Shown here in pieces: positions 35,801 to 46,673 of a DNA stretch of 64,000 nt (positions are counted from its first letter, which is position 1; each line of letters opens with the position of its first letter). Origin of the DNA: Axinella damicornis (lineage: Eukaryota > Porifera > Demospongiae > Axinellida > Axinellidae); the NCBI GenBank assembly GCA_963931865.1, contig OZ007515.1, positions 4,885,321-4,949,320 of the forward strand, in the 5' to 3' direction. The notes under the pieces are model-generated. The model did no database searches and was not told where the DNA came from. It was given only the letters and a program-made list of their open reading frames with translations. The translations under genes were made by a program, and so were the position numbers.

Positions 35801-37901
35801 CCTGCAGCATGCTTCCTGTCATACGGTGGAGTTTCTGCTGCTTTGATCTGGGCTTCCTCTACGGGACCATCAATGTTCAAAGGGCGACCTCTACGTATAT
35901 CTTCAGACTCCACTGGACTATATACTTTCAATCGTCAGACATTATTCTAAATCATTCTACGCGACCAGGCTTGATAAAAGACTGCCACACAGTCAGCAGA
36001 GTTGAAAAAATAAAGTCCTACAAGGCAACAGAAGTAAATTAGAGTTTGATATTCCACGGTGTGATTAAGAAAATGCCCAGAACTGTATAGGATTAACTCC
36101 CCACGTGGAACACAGCGTTTCTAGGAACGGCTGTTGCGAATAGTTCACAGTGGCCAATTTAATATGGCAGTGATTGATGACATACTCTATCACTCCTCTA
36201 GTATCACTAGCCTTACAATTTGTGGTGAGACTAGCCTAGTCTAGCGGGCTAGCCCCTCGCATTTTCCCCGCACAGATCGACTCACGTGACCACACAGGGA
36301 AAAGGAGGGTCTACAGTGTGGACCACTTTGCTTGGACTCTACTCGACAATCCAGTCGAGCCAATCAGATTGCAACTGTCACGTGTGATTGTTTGGTACAA
36401 GCGTTGAGGACTGTCTGAAGTTGCCTGCGTTTGCTGCTCTCCTGCACAACGACCAAACAGGCAGAATTACAAGCAGCCAACGAGGTTAGTGGGCCAGAAT
36501 CGACTGACTGCAGTTGCATGCACTAGTTGGATTATTATGACGTAAACGGACGTGACTTAAGCTTAATTGCATTCTTTCATACCGAGTAAAGTAGTCCAAA
36601 GTTTCCTTCTCCGCGTGTGCATACTGAAAGCGATCACGTGCTGGAGAAAGCGAAGGGGTAGCTTGTTCGACTAAGACTAACCTATATGGAGTAAAAGGGT
36701 GCAATTACTGAAATTGCAAGCACATGTCCGAGTAGTGTTGTAGCTAACAGCATTGAAGATAGACTTCCATTTCCGAGAAACACATCTCTTGAGCCAATTA
36801 ATTCTGCTTTTTCTTCTGCTCTTGGTCTCCTTGGCTTGTCGGTTCCATAAGCCTGAGCCTCTCAGTCTGGTCATGTGTTACTGCTTGTATCACTTCTTCA
36901 TCCTCGAAGACTCCATCAGCGGAATGCATGCGTCATGTGCTAGCTACTGCTTGCATTACTTCCCTGCTTCTTCATCCTCCAGAGATTCCATCAGCGGAAT
37001 GCCCGTGTCATGTGCTACTGCTTGCATCACTTCAGTCTTTCTGAAGACTCGGCCATCAGTGGAATTACGCTCCATGATCCAGCACAGCAGCTACACAGAC
37101 CTATGTACTAGTCTCGCGGGCCAGACTTTACATCTGGAACTCATTGCAGTGTTGCACAATCGCTGGCTACTGACATCCGGCCACGGCCACACCCCTGACA
37201 TCCGGTCACCGACCCTCTTCGGTAACACTGGGTAAACAGTACGTCTATGAATCGGAAACCGTAAGCGTCGCAGATACACTGACGGTGTCAGAAAGCCTTG
37301 GCAGTCGAGTTCAGAGTGTCTGTTGACAGCTAGCACCAGAACTTCACTGAACGGTGAACCCCAGGGCCTAGGTATGTTTGTTCTAGGCCTACTACTTTAA
37401 TAGTCTTTGTGTATGTAGCTATAATTATGTAGTTTTAATACATACACTTAGCTAGTAAAGAGCTCACTAAGCAGTAATAATTTTGATGCCAGACAAATAA
37501 AAAGTTGTGCGTAAAAAAAAAACATGTCCAATGCTCCCCTGAGGGACAGGTAATTGTAGATTCCACCAAGGGATGCGATGTGGAATTGGAATTCCATTAT
37601 AGTGGCAAATAGCTATATGACATTGTATTCGGCCTACTTATGTATCAGAAGTCATCTCTAAACAGTATCTGCATTCATGTATGCTAACCTACTCCTTCAC
37701 GTGCTCCAAGGCGGGCTAAAGTTTGGCCATGACTCGGCACTTGAATAATTAATAACTCAACTGTCCACTTATATAATTTGTACTCTGACAGGAATATAAT
37801 TATGTACTTGTGTCTTTTCATACTCTGTTCATACTTGTACTTCAAGGGTCATTCTCCTTATCTTTCTCTAGTTCTAGAGATAGTGAAAAGAGTAGGGTGG
37901 G

Positions 37902-38355
37902 CAGTACAGAGAGACCTGCCTTAGTGGTCACCTGAATAAAGCAGTCACCTCCACATTGTGGTCAGCTTGGGAAAGTCCCGAAATTTGAGCCCATAGTCTC
38001 CATACTTTACTGTTATTCTGTAGCGGTCACCTGCGTAATACCCCATGCCCCAAGCATGCTAGCTATAATACACTGCCAATAACGGCCACCGAGTGTGCAC
38101 GTGTTGCGTACGTACGCATAATAGAAAGTGCCAAACTGAACGTATGAAAATGAAACAATTAAAGTCCTTAGTTGTGTGTTCCATGGAACTTACTTGAATG
38201 GAAGTTGTTCAGTGTCACAATAACCTTTGTAATGAGGTCAATCACACTAAAACTTCACATGACTGCTTTAGAGAGGTCATCTGTATTGCAGGCACCTCTC
38301 TAATGAGCCCAAATATATTTGGCCCCCAGGTGACCGCATTAGACAGGTTCCACTG
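37902..38355. mobile_element. pogo/Tigger-like MITE (454 bp)
   Basis: The left end CAGTACAGAGAGACCTGCC plus TTAGTGGTCACCTG and the right end, read in reverse complement as CAGTGGAACCTGTCTAATGC plus GGTCACCTG, form terminal inverted repeats of about 33 bp. CAGTNNAACCTG and GGTCACC are classic for pogo-group Tc1/mariner elements. A TA follows the right end but not the left. No transposase is encoded. Confidence 0.65.
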
Positions 38356-38547
38356 TAACCAATATCGGGTTGGGAATGTCATATATTTGCCTTGCCACTA
38401 ATGGAATTCCAATTCCTTGGATGCTTGTGCATGGAATCTATAGCTACAATTCCATGTCATAGCAAGGCTGCATATATGACATTGTATCACTCAAAGTTTC
38501 ACCTTGAACACCATATGCTAGGACCCTTTGCTACCCATGATGGGCTT

Positions 38548-38824
38548 TAGTCTGGCAAAGCCAGACCTTCACACACGGAGGAGCTTCTGGAATCAAAACT
38601 ATATGTGGTTTTGTCACTGAGGAATCTACTTAGCATTATTAAACATTTATACACCAGCAAACACTTTGGCTTCAGTTCAAACCACAGGAAGTAATGCAGT
38701 AGTGATCGCTGGTTCTGCAATCTGATTGGTGCTACACTCACGGTTGCATGCAGCGGGACAAAAATGTATGTAGGCTTGATTCCAGACCCTCCTCCGCATG
38801 CGAGGGGCTGGCTTCGCCAGACTA
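38548..38824. mobile_element. Inverted-repeat element, TAGTCTGGC family, 7 of 9 target duplication
   Basis: TAGTCTGGCAAAGCCAGACC at the left matches the inverse of GGGGCTGGCTTCGCCAGACTA at the right, each end being itself a small hairpin. Flanks GATGGGCTT and GACAGGCTT agree at 7 of 9 positions. Ends and target size are like the TAGCCTCG family, so the two may be mobilised by the same enzyme. Confidence 0.6.
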
Positions 38825-38982
38825 GACAGGCTTATGATAGAAACGTTCAAAAGTTGAGCTTCTGCTCCAACCAGCCATCTTCAATATGTCAGCTGTAGAA
38901 GTGATGCTGTCATTTGTTCGTACTGCATCAGATACTGCAGGACATGGGTGGGAGTTCTCTTCAAGCATAGGAAACATAGCCT

Positions 38983-39288
38983 CTATAGGAGGGCTGGATC
39001 TTCTGGTCTTCGATAGGCCAGGTATTCAGAACAAGACTCCTTCTCCAGTCGAAAACTCCTGAACCTCAGATCCAGAGCATGCAAGTCTGATGATCTACTG
39101 GCATTCGTCAAAGCCAACAGCATAGCCAGTTTCTTGGTGAGATCTTTGAGAGGGAGATCTGTTGGGAGTCTAAGAATGTGGACAGTCACCATACTGACAC
39201 TCCACACATTCTGATAACAAGGAGCTGGTGGCGAAAACTCCTTGCAACAGTCTACACACCAATGGGTGTTGACCAACAGCATATCCAT
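38983..39288 (-). pseudogene. Tyrosine-recombinase fragment of a transposon
   Basis: A 101-codon frame includes LPLKDLTKKLAMLLALTNAS and RSSDLHALDL, which fits the N-terminal part of the catalytic domain of tyrosine recombinases carried by animal DIRS/Ngaro/Crypton elements (Lxx-LLaLT-xxR-xSDL, with the first catalytic Arg). The rest of the domain (HxxR and Tyr) was not found. It is a relic; the element class is uncertain. Confidence 0.5.
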
Positions 39289-39724
39289 CCATTGCTAGAA
39301 GTGTGGCAGATAGGGTTGATCTGTGCGAATTGATGGTCGAGTACTCCTTCCCATTCCAGAATTCTTTCCATTAGGAATTGAAGGGTTTGCCCTATAGATG
39401 GACTAACGGGATTGCAACCCCGTTGACTACACCAGCTTGACCAGTGCTGAACTGTACTATAGCTCTTTCACTTCCTTTTCTCCACGCTGCGGACATGAGC
39501 TCAAGTCTCCTTTTTGCACTGCACTGTGTGTCAGCACTGTGCAATGCACTTGCTTTGCGAGCAGAAAGGGTGGGTCAGGGGGAGGTGGGTGGATGTCACC
39601 CAAAGGGTGATACTTAGTATGATGCTTCTACTAAATGTCATGTTTTACTGGATGGGATTAGGAAGAAGAGCTCTATCTTGATAACCATACAACGTATAAA
39701 CATTGGACATGAATCATTTTGCTG

Positions 39725-40290
39725 TTGAGGACCTGCACATTCAATTGATTTTCACATCATTGCTCTAGAAAGTTGTTGGAGGCATCCACACTGAAACAAT
39801 TGCATTATCCACTCTCCGAACAGTAAAGAGAGCAAGACCTGGCCAACAATTCAACGACACCATCCAATACAAAAGCCAGGCATGCAGCAGAAGGGTCATG
39901 GCGCTCCTTGATGCTCAAAAGAGTGCCTTGCAACAATAATTCAACTATCTGAACATAGCTGGGTCTGAATTTACTCATAGCCAAATGAGAGAGAAACACC
40001 AAACTTAGAAACAGAGTGGGATGGATCCACATATCAATAGAGGATCACCGGTAATGCATAGGCGTAACAGTGATTTGCAGGATGGTCGGGCAAAGTTACA
40101 CGCTGCTGGAGGCAATACGAGCTGAGGAGTCCAGGCCAAGAGTTGCAACGTAGATACTATACCGAAAATTATTGGTCCGGCGACTGCTGGACCTGCCGGA
40201 CCGCCTGCTACGCCTATGTAATGTACATCTTTTGCACTAGCGTGTCCAATTGTATAGGGCATCTGATAATTGATCACTTACTCTGCCCAT
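39725..40290 (+). repeat. Diverged direct repeat, right copy
   Basis: Partner of 33826-34530 in the same orientation. The pair encloses about 5.2 kb with the integrase-like and recombinase-like fragments, so it may be old long terminal or split direct repeats, or simply two copies of a dispersed repeat. Confidence 0.55.
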
Positions 40291-41046
40291 AGCCAATTAG
40301 CCATATAGCCGTCGCACAAACTGAACTCAGACTTGTGCAGGAATGGACCTGCGATCAATTTTTTTCTGTTCCAGAATTGCTGTGTACAACTTGTGTATGG
40401 TTTCCATGGCAACATAAAATGGTCACTGTATACATTGTAGGTAGTTGTTCAGTCAGTGCACAATTATAAATTTAATATGAACAGGTGTGTTGGAACTCAT
40501 TATACTGGTGAATACTCATGCACTGTTAGATCATGGATAGTAGAACACAGGGAACTGGATTGGAAACGCACATCTACACAAAGGCGAACCTTAGAACAAT
40601 ACCTTTGTGGCAACAGAGGTGGGACAAAAATAAGCTAATCCGGCCCCTGTTCAATCAAAGCTGTGCAGAAGATATGCTAAAATAGCCAGGGTAGTGCATG
40701 CATTTTCAATCCAGTTCCCGTTCTCTACTATATATCATGCTTTGATCTAGTTTGCAAGATATAATCTGTTGAACTTTACGCAGTCCATTTCTTTTCAGGT
40801 CCAAGCTGGTCTGCACATACTACAACGAAGACATTGCAAACTGAGCTGTTGCTAAATAGGTTAGAAGTGGCAAGGGCTGCGACAATGTGAACACTGGACA
40901 GTTTGTGTGAGTATTGCAGTTTGTGTTGAGTCATCGTGAGTGGCACTGTGGTGATCTTTTGCAATTCTTCTAGATGTCAAATGTTGAGCACTTATAATCC
41001 TAGTATAGTCTTCTAGCTCTTGCATTGACAGCTCTTATACCCAGCA

Positions 41047-44000
41047 ATGGCATCTGGCACCAATGGCAACACCCCTCTCCACGTTGCTGCTGATCTTGGC
41101 CATCAGCCGATAGTGAGGGACCTCTTGGCTTCACAAGAATATGAAGTCAACTGTACAAACTCGATAGGTGAAACTCCTCTGCATCTTGCTTGTTATGGTG
41201 GGCGTATTGGTACTGTGAGGACTCTGCTGTGCCAGTTTGGTGCAGATGTAAATTCCCGAGATAGTGAGAATGATACCCCACTAAATGATGCTGCATTAGG
41301 TGGACACACAGATGTTGTGCGTGCACTGATCACTCAGTTTGGCTGCAGCCCACAAGTGAGAGGCTTTAAGGGCAGGTCACTCCTTCACCAGGCATGTGGG
41401 GGAGGACACTTGGAATTAGTGCGGACCCTTGTGTCAGAATTTGCTGCAGATTTGAATTCTAAAGATAGTGACAATGGTACCCCACTAATCCAAGCAGGAT
41501 TAGGTGGACACACAGATGTTGTGCTTGCTCTGATCACTGAGTTTGGCTGCAAGCCACAAGTGAGAGGCTTTGAGGGTAGAACGCTCCTTCATATGGCATG
41601 TAGTAAAGGACATTTATCCTTAATTCAGGTGCTCCTCTCAGGGTTTCTCCTATACCTTCACTGCACTGATGAAAGAGGGGACACTCCACTGCACTTAGCT
41701 AGTTACTTTGGTCACGTTAGTGTTGTGAGAATGCTGTTGTCAGAGTTTGGAGCAGACGTAAATTCCCGAAATAGTCAGCATGCTACTCCACTAAACAGTG
41801 CAGCATTAGGTGGACATTCAGATGTTGTGTGTGCATTGATCACTGAATTTGGCTGCAGCCCACAAATGAGAGGCTTTCAGGGCAGAACACTCCTTCACCA
41901 GGCATGTTATGGAGGACACTTGAAACTAGTTGAGAAACTTGTGTCAAAGTTTGAGTGTGATCCAATGGCTGTTAGTGATACTGGTGACACCCCTCTCCAC
42001 ATTGCTGCAACAGCTGGTCATAGGAAGATAGTAAGAGAGTTGATCACCAGATACAAGTGCCCAGTCAACTGCCGGAACAAGAAACACAACACCCCGCTAA
42101 ATGAGGCTACATTAGGTGGACACACAGATGTTGTCCGTACCCTGATCACTGAGTTTGGATGCAGCCCACAGGTGAGAGGCTTTGAGGGCAGAACACTCCT
42201 TCACCAAGCATGTTATAAAGGACATTTATCCTTAGTTGAGGTGCTCCTCTCAGAGTTTGGTCTTTCAGTTCTCTCTACAGACAAAGATGGGGACACCCCT
42301 CTCCACATTGCCTCTGTGTTCTCCCAAACGAATACTGTGGAGAAGTTGCTCTTTGAACACAATGCTCCTCCCTTTGTCAGAAACAGAGCTGGGAAGTCAC
42401 CGGTTGATTTCACTGTAGGCGGTAAAGTTGCCAAACATTTTAAGAAATATATCAGATCTAGTAGAATTCAAGCAGAGTATGAAAAGTTGCAGTCACTAGC
42501 AAAGAGAAAGTTCTCAGGTAAACATGCATTAACCAGAATATTTGTGGTAGGGTACCCCCAGGCAGGAAAGAGTTCCCTTATAGAAGCTTTGAAACGAAGA
42601 GGTCTTTTCTATTCAATCTTTGCAAGAACAGCTCGGCTATCAGAAGCAGATGTTCCTCCTCACACGGCTGGCATTGTCCCCAGTGTCTTCACCGGCAGTC
42701 AGTATGGGAGGGTGGTGTTTTATGACTTTGCTGGGGATCCTGAGTACTACTCATCTCACGCTGCAGTACTGGAGAGCTTGGTATCCCCTGGTTGTAACCT
42801 CTTCTTCACGGTGGTAGACCTGAGTGAAGAAAGAGAGGTCATGACACAGAAGCTAGGCTATTGGCTCTCCTTCATCTCTTACCACAGCAAAGGCACAGGT
42901 GTTATGTCTAAAGTGGTGGTTGTTGGTAGCCATGTTGATGTTGTTAAATCTCTTGGACAGGATCCCAGGGAAAAGATGAACCATCTTGAATTGATAGCAG
43001 AGAAATTCTGCAAACAAACACATTATATGCAGGTGGACCACAGCTTATCTTTACACTGCTGCAAACCCACCACCACTAGCATGTCAAAGTTGCGAGGGCT
43101 ACTGAAAAACACCTACTTAGAAAACCCAAAACACTTTCTTTCTCTTGGGGCGAGCATTCTTTTAGGCCTCCTAGAGAGGGATTTCAGTAGTGTTACAGCA
43201 TGCCAAATTAGTACCCTCTTGAATCATGTACAACAGATTGGTATGGATCACCTTGGAAACATGCAGCAGCTGTATCCTATAGTGAAGGAGCTGCATAACC
43301 TTGGACTGCTGATTGCTGTTGGAAGTGCTTCAGACCCCAGGGACCACTGGCTTCTTCTCAATGTCTCAGCACTCACAGAGAAGGTGCATGAATTGTTGTT
43401 TGCAGAAGGTAGCCCTGTGTCTCAATCCCTGGTTGACAGCCCACACTCCACGCTGGGCATCATTCCTGAATCTGTCCTCACCAAGATCCTTCCAAAGTAC
43501 ATTACCAAAGAGTGCCTGAAACAACTGCAATACTGCCAAGAACTGAAGCACTTGGAAATAGGAAGCCATCATTCCATAGTACCTGCAGTAGAATCTTCTT
43601 CAGATTTTGAACCACTTCTGTTCTTTCCAGCTCTCCTGCAGAATGAGAGAGGTGTTAGCTCGTTAGCCATCCCTCAAGGCCAACGTGTTTGCAATAGGGG
43701 CTGGCACATGAAGTGCACTGGAGAGTTTGATTACTTCCCTCCACGATTTCTCCATGTCCTTCTTCTTCGTCTTGCCTTCAGCTTTGCCCTTCGACCCTTC
43801 AAGCCTTCTCTTCCCTCTGAGCAGAGTGGTGACCAGCCATCAGAGTCATCATCTGTGGCTACTGACATCCGCAGGTGTAGCCGTCGGTGTGACATGTGGA
43901 GGAGTGGTATCCGCTGGCTGATGGAGGAGGGTGTGGAGTGCATGGTGGAGGTGGTGAAGGAGAGGGAGGTGCACAAGGGAGTGGTGGTGGTAGCTCGAAG

Positions 44001-45465
44001 TGAGGAGGACTGTGATGTAGAGTGTGCTAGTGTGTTTGCAACAGTGGTGCAGAAGGTGATGGAGGCCAAGACTGAGTTCTGCCATAGCATCACACCTGAG
44101 ACCTACCTGATTGATCCGGATGAACTGAACCAATATCCTCTTCCCAATGTGAGCCAGCTGCACCTGTATGCCATGCATGAGGTGGAGAGGGTGCTGGTTG
44201 AGGGCAAGAAGAGAGCTGTCAGTGTGGACGGAAACAAGTTTGTGGTGCCAGAGAAACTGGGCAGTTGCAGATATTGGAGTAAGTATGGAAATGTGTACAA
44301 AGTTCAATTAACTCAACTAACAGTAAAATAATGTGATAATAATTTTTGCATTCTTTGTACTTTAAGGAATGCTGTTTGCAGTCTGTAAACTATTACATTT
44401 GCATTGCACATGATGCAACCTTTCAGGCTATACTTTCAGCACGAAATTTCCCGATAAATATTTTCCCCATGCAGTACATGGACCTCGATCGCAAAGTTTT
44501 CCTTGTTGTATAAAGCATGTTCTCTTTTATATATAGACCTGTATTTCCCACTGGAGATGTCTGAAGTACTGAAATCCCTGGACCAGGTGGTGTATAGATG
44601 GTTTGACCTGGGGCTGCAGCTGGGACTGTCGGACGGTGTCCTGCATGCCATTGAACATGACTACCAGAGGATTGGGGACAGGAAGAGGGAGATGGTGTCG
44701 AAGTGGACGACCTCTGCTGCACTCAACCCGACCTGGTTCTCCCTAGCCAGCGCCCTCCATGCAATTGAACAGCATGCTGTAGCTGAGAAAATATCAGTGG
44801 AGCATCGTAAGTAGCATTGTGTCCATAATTCTCCTCCCACCCTTTTAAGTAGGTTTGGTATACGGAATGCATTTTTGACTCAAACTTCTTGCCGGGACAT
44901 TGGGTGGGAGATGCTTTTAAGTGAGGTTATAGTAATGATGGATCTGTTTAAAATATTGGCCACATCTGACAACATTGCAGCTGAGCACTAAAACTAGTAT
45001 GTATAGCTTGAAGCCACCAGAACTTCCTTTCTGGTGTCTGGGTAGGACATAAATGAACATCGTTCTGGCAACCAACAAGGGGAACTCCAATATTAATATC
45101 TTCTCAGTGAACTGTCAGTCTGGATGTGGCAAGGTAGCAGGCTGATTGCCCTCTTGTCTCTGTACGCTCCTGCAGATGTGCCACTCCAGAAGAAGCTTCT
45201 GGATCCTGACAACACTGCCACTACTGTTCACGATGATTTCCTGAGGGAGTTTGCCATGGTGGTGGGCAGCCGGTGGACCTCACTGGCCTCCATACTCTCC
45301 TTCTCCACTGCTGACATGGAGCAAATGAAGTCAGAGGTCATGGGCACTCCAGCAGAGCAGGCCCTGCACATACTCAGGGTGTGGAAAAGGGGATCAAGGG
45401 AGACAACGTATGGAGGACTCTGTACCCGGCTGAAGAGCATCTCACCGTTTGGACCGACTCAGTGA
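41047..45465 (+). CDS. Ankyrin repeat - Roc-like GTPase - COR-like - double death domain protein, three exons
   Basis: Exons 41047-44278, 44537-44806 and 45176-45465 (TGA), GT-AG and in phase, give 1263 residues. Residues 1-460 hold about 13 ankyrin repeats (TPLHxAxxxGH). Many are near-copies in an alternating pattern (TPLNxAALGGHTDVVRALIT then GRTLLHQACYGGH), so the array grew by recent duplication. A GTPase module follows: P-loop GYPQAGKSS (502-510), G3-like DFAGDPEYY (from 560) and G4-like VVGSHVD (near 630). Residues about 720-1070 fit a COR-like region (HWLLLNVSALTEKVHELLF, RFLHVLLLRLAFSFAL). Two death domains end the protein, with LGLQLGLSDGVLHAIEHDY and FAMVVGSRWTSLASILSF...TTYGGL. The order resembles DAPK1 without its kinase and other Roco proteins. 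Expected role: nucleotide-controlled scaffold in death or immune signalling. The ATG at 41047 is the first in frame, following ACCCAGCA. COR assignment is by pattern only. Confidence 0.9.
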
Positions 45466-46163
45466 ATGCACACACAAGTAGTTTCTATAACTCTTCATAT
45501 CCAACACCATACACAATTGGAATACGTTTACTGTACATGCACCCACTGTCTTCTGTATAATCTAACATTTGGGCATGCATACAAAATTAGCTACCGGTAC
45601 CGGTATTGTACAGCTATACTCTGTGTCCATTGTGTGTCCGACATTGAATTTCTGAAAAAAATGTCTTGCCAAATCAGGATAGCTATTTAGCTACCTGACT
45701 CCCTGGCATGCTTGACTATATACACACAGACATGTGTTATGTTTCTTCACTAGCCTAGGATTTGTTTTGGCTATAAGCCTGAGTGAATTAGTTTCAGTTG
45801 CAACACTATTCGTGATATTTATGTGAGCTCTGCCTTACAAGGTTCTCACACTGTAGCCTGAATATTATTTTAAGTAGCAAGTGGTACATGTACCAGGGGA
45901 TGCATGCATCAACAACAAAGTAATACCATAATGCTCATCTGAATCAAGACATGCTTTTCATGCAGCTTTCACCAAATGTCAGTTAGCCAATTTCAGCAAT
46001 ATGCATGCAGCTCAACCAATACAGAAATCAGAAAACTTGTAGTTAAGTATATAAAAGCGGTGTATGCGAGCGAAGCACTATATGCAGTTATCCAGCAAGT
46101 ATGCAAACAGCCATCAATCGTATCCAAGTACATTTAGCTACATAGCCTACAGTTGCAGGGATT
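45466..46163. other. Intergenic region between convergent genes
   Basis: Contains the 3' ends of the ankyrin-GTPase gene (plus) and the tyrosinase gene (minus). No open frame, hairpin or repeat of note was seen; CCGGTACCGGTA near 45594 is a short palindrome. Confidence 0.6.
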
Positions 46164-46630
46164 TTAGAAGTAAAGTATAGTTGCACAGCCCATAATGGCC
46201 AGAACCAGCACATAGAGAAGTGCAGTGGTAGCTTTGGCACTGTCTGGCTCGGGCGTGGTTGCCCGGGGTACGGTTGCCCGGGTTGTGGTTGTGGCTGTCA
46301 TCGGGGTTGTGGTTGGTTGATCAGGAAGGCTGCATGTATAGCCAAGGTCACCTGCCCGTCTGTACATCATATTATGCGTGTACAGGGGAATAAATGGTAC
46401 AATGTAATCATTATGGCGATGTCCTGGCCTAATTATGCTAGTATCAGTTGGGTAGTTCTCGCGATTAATATTATTCTGCAGCCATTTCTCAAGAATGCAG
46501 TCCACCATGGCGTGATGGTTGATGAAAATTGGGTCATTTGCAGACGCAGCCACATCTCCCATTACGCCCTTCCTATTGTTTGCAAGGTTGTTCCGGAAAG
46601 TTCCTATTCCAAGTATAATGTGAACCTGCA

Positions 46631-46673
<43 letters not shown>

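Larger units (their letters stand above)
31979..41046. other. Nine kb without a convincing host gene; transposon relics
   Basis: Apart from the relics listed separately, I see only short open frames. Sub-parts worth noting: degenerate repeats of CCTTTGAGGTCA and CAAGGAGTAC at 33060-33290; CATTTCGCCTACTCT repeated at 32905-32955; a 160-codon frame at 36753-37235 built on imperfect repeats of CATCAGCGGAATG plus GTCATGTGCTA and with no recognisable domain. The last 400 bp (40640-41046) should contain the promoter of the ankyrin-GTPase gene; no TATA box stands out. Confidence 0.6.

Noticed and set aside
36753..37235. 160-codon open frame with a hydrophobic start
   Set aside because: No recognisable domain; the middle consists of imperfect DNA repeats, and no splice or start context supports a gene.
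43731..44307. 120- and 152-codon frames on the minus strand
   Set aside because: They are antisense shadows of the ankyrin-GTPase exon.
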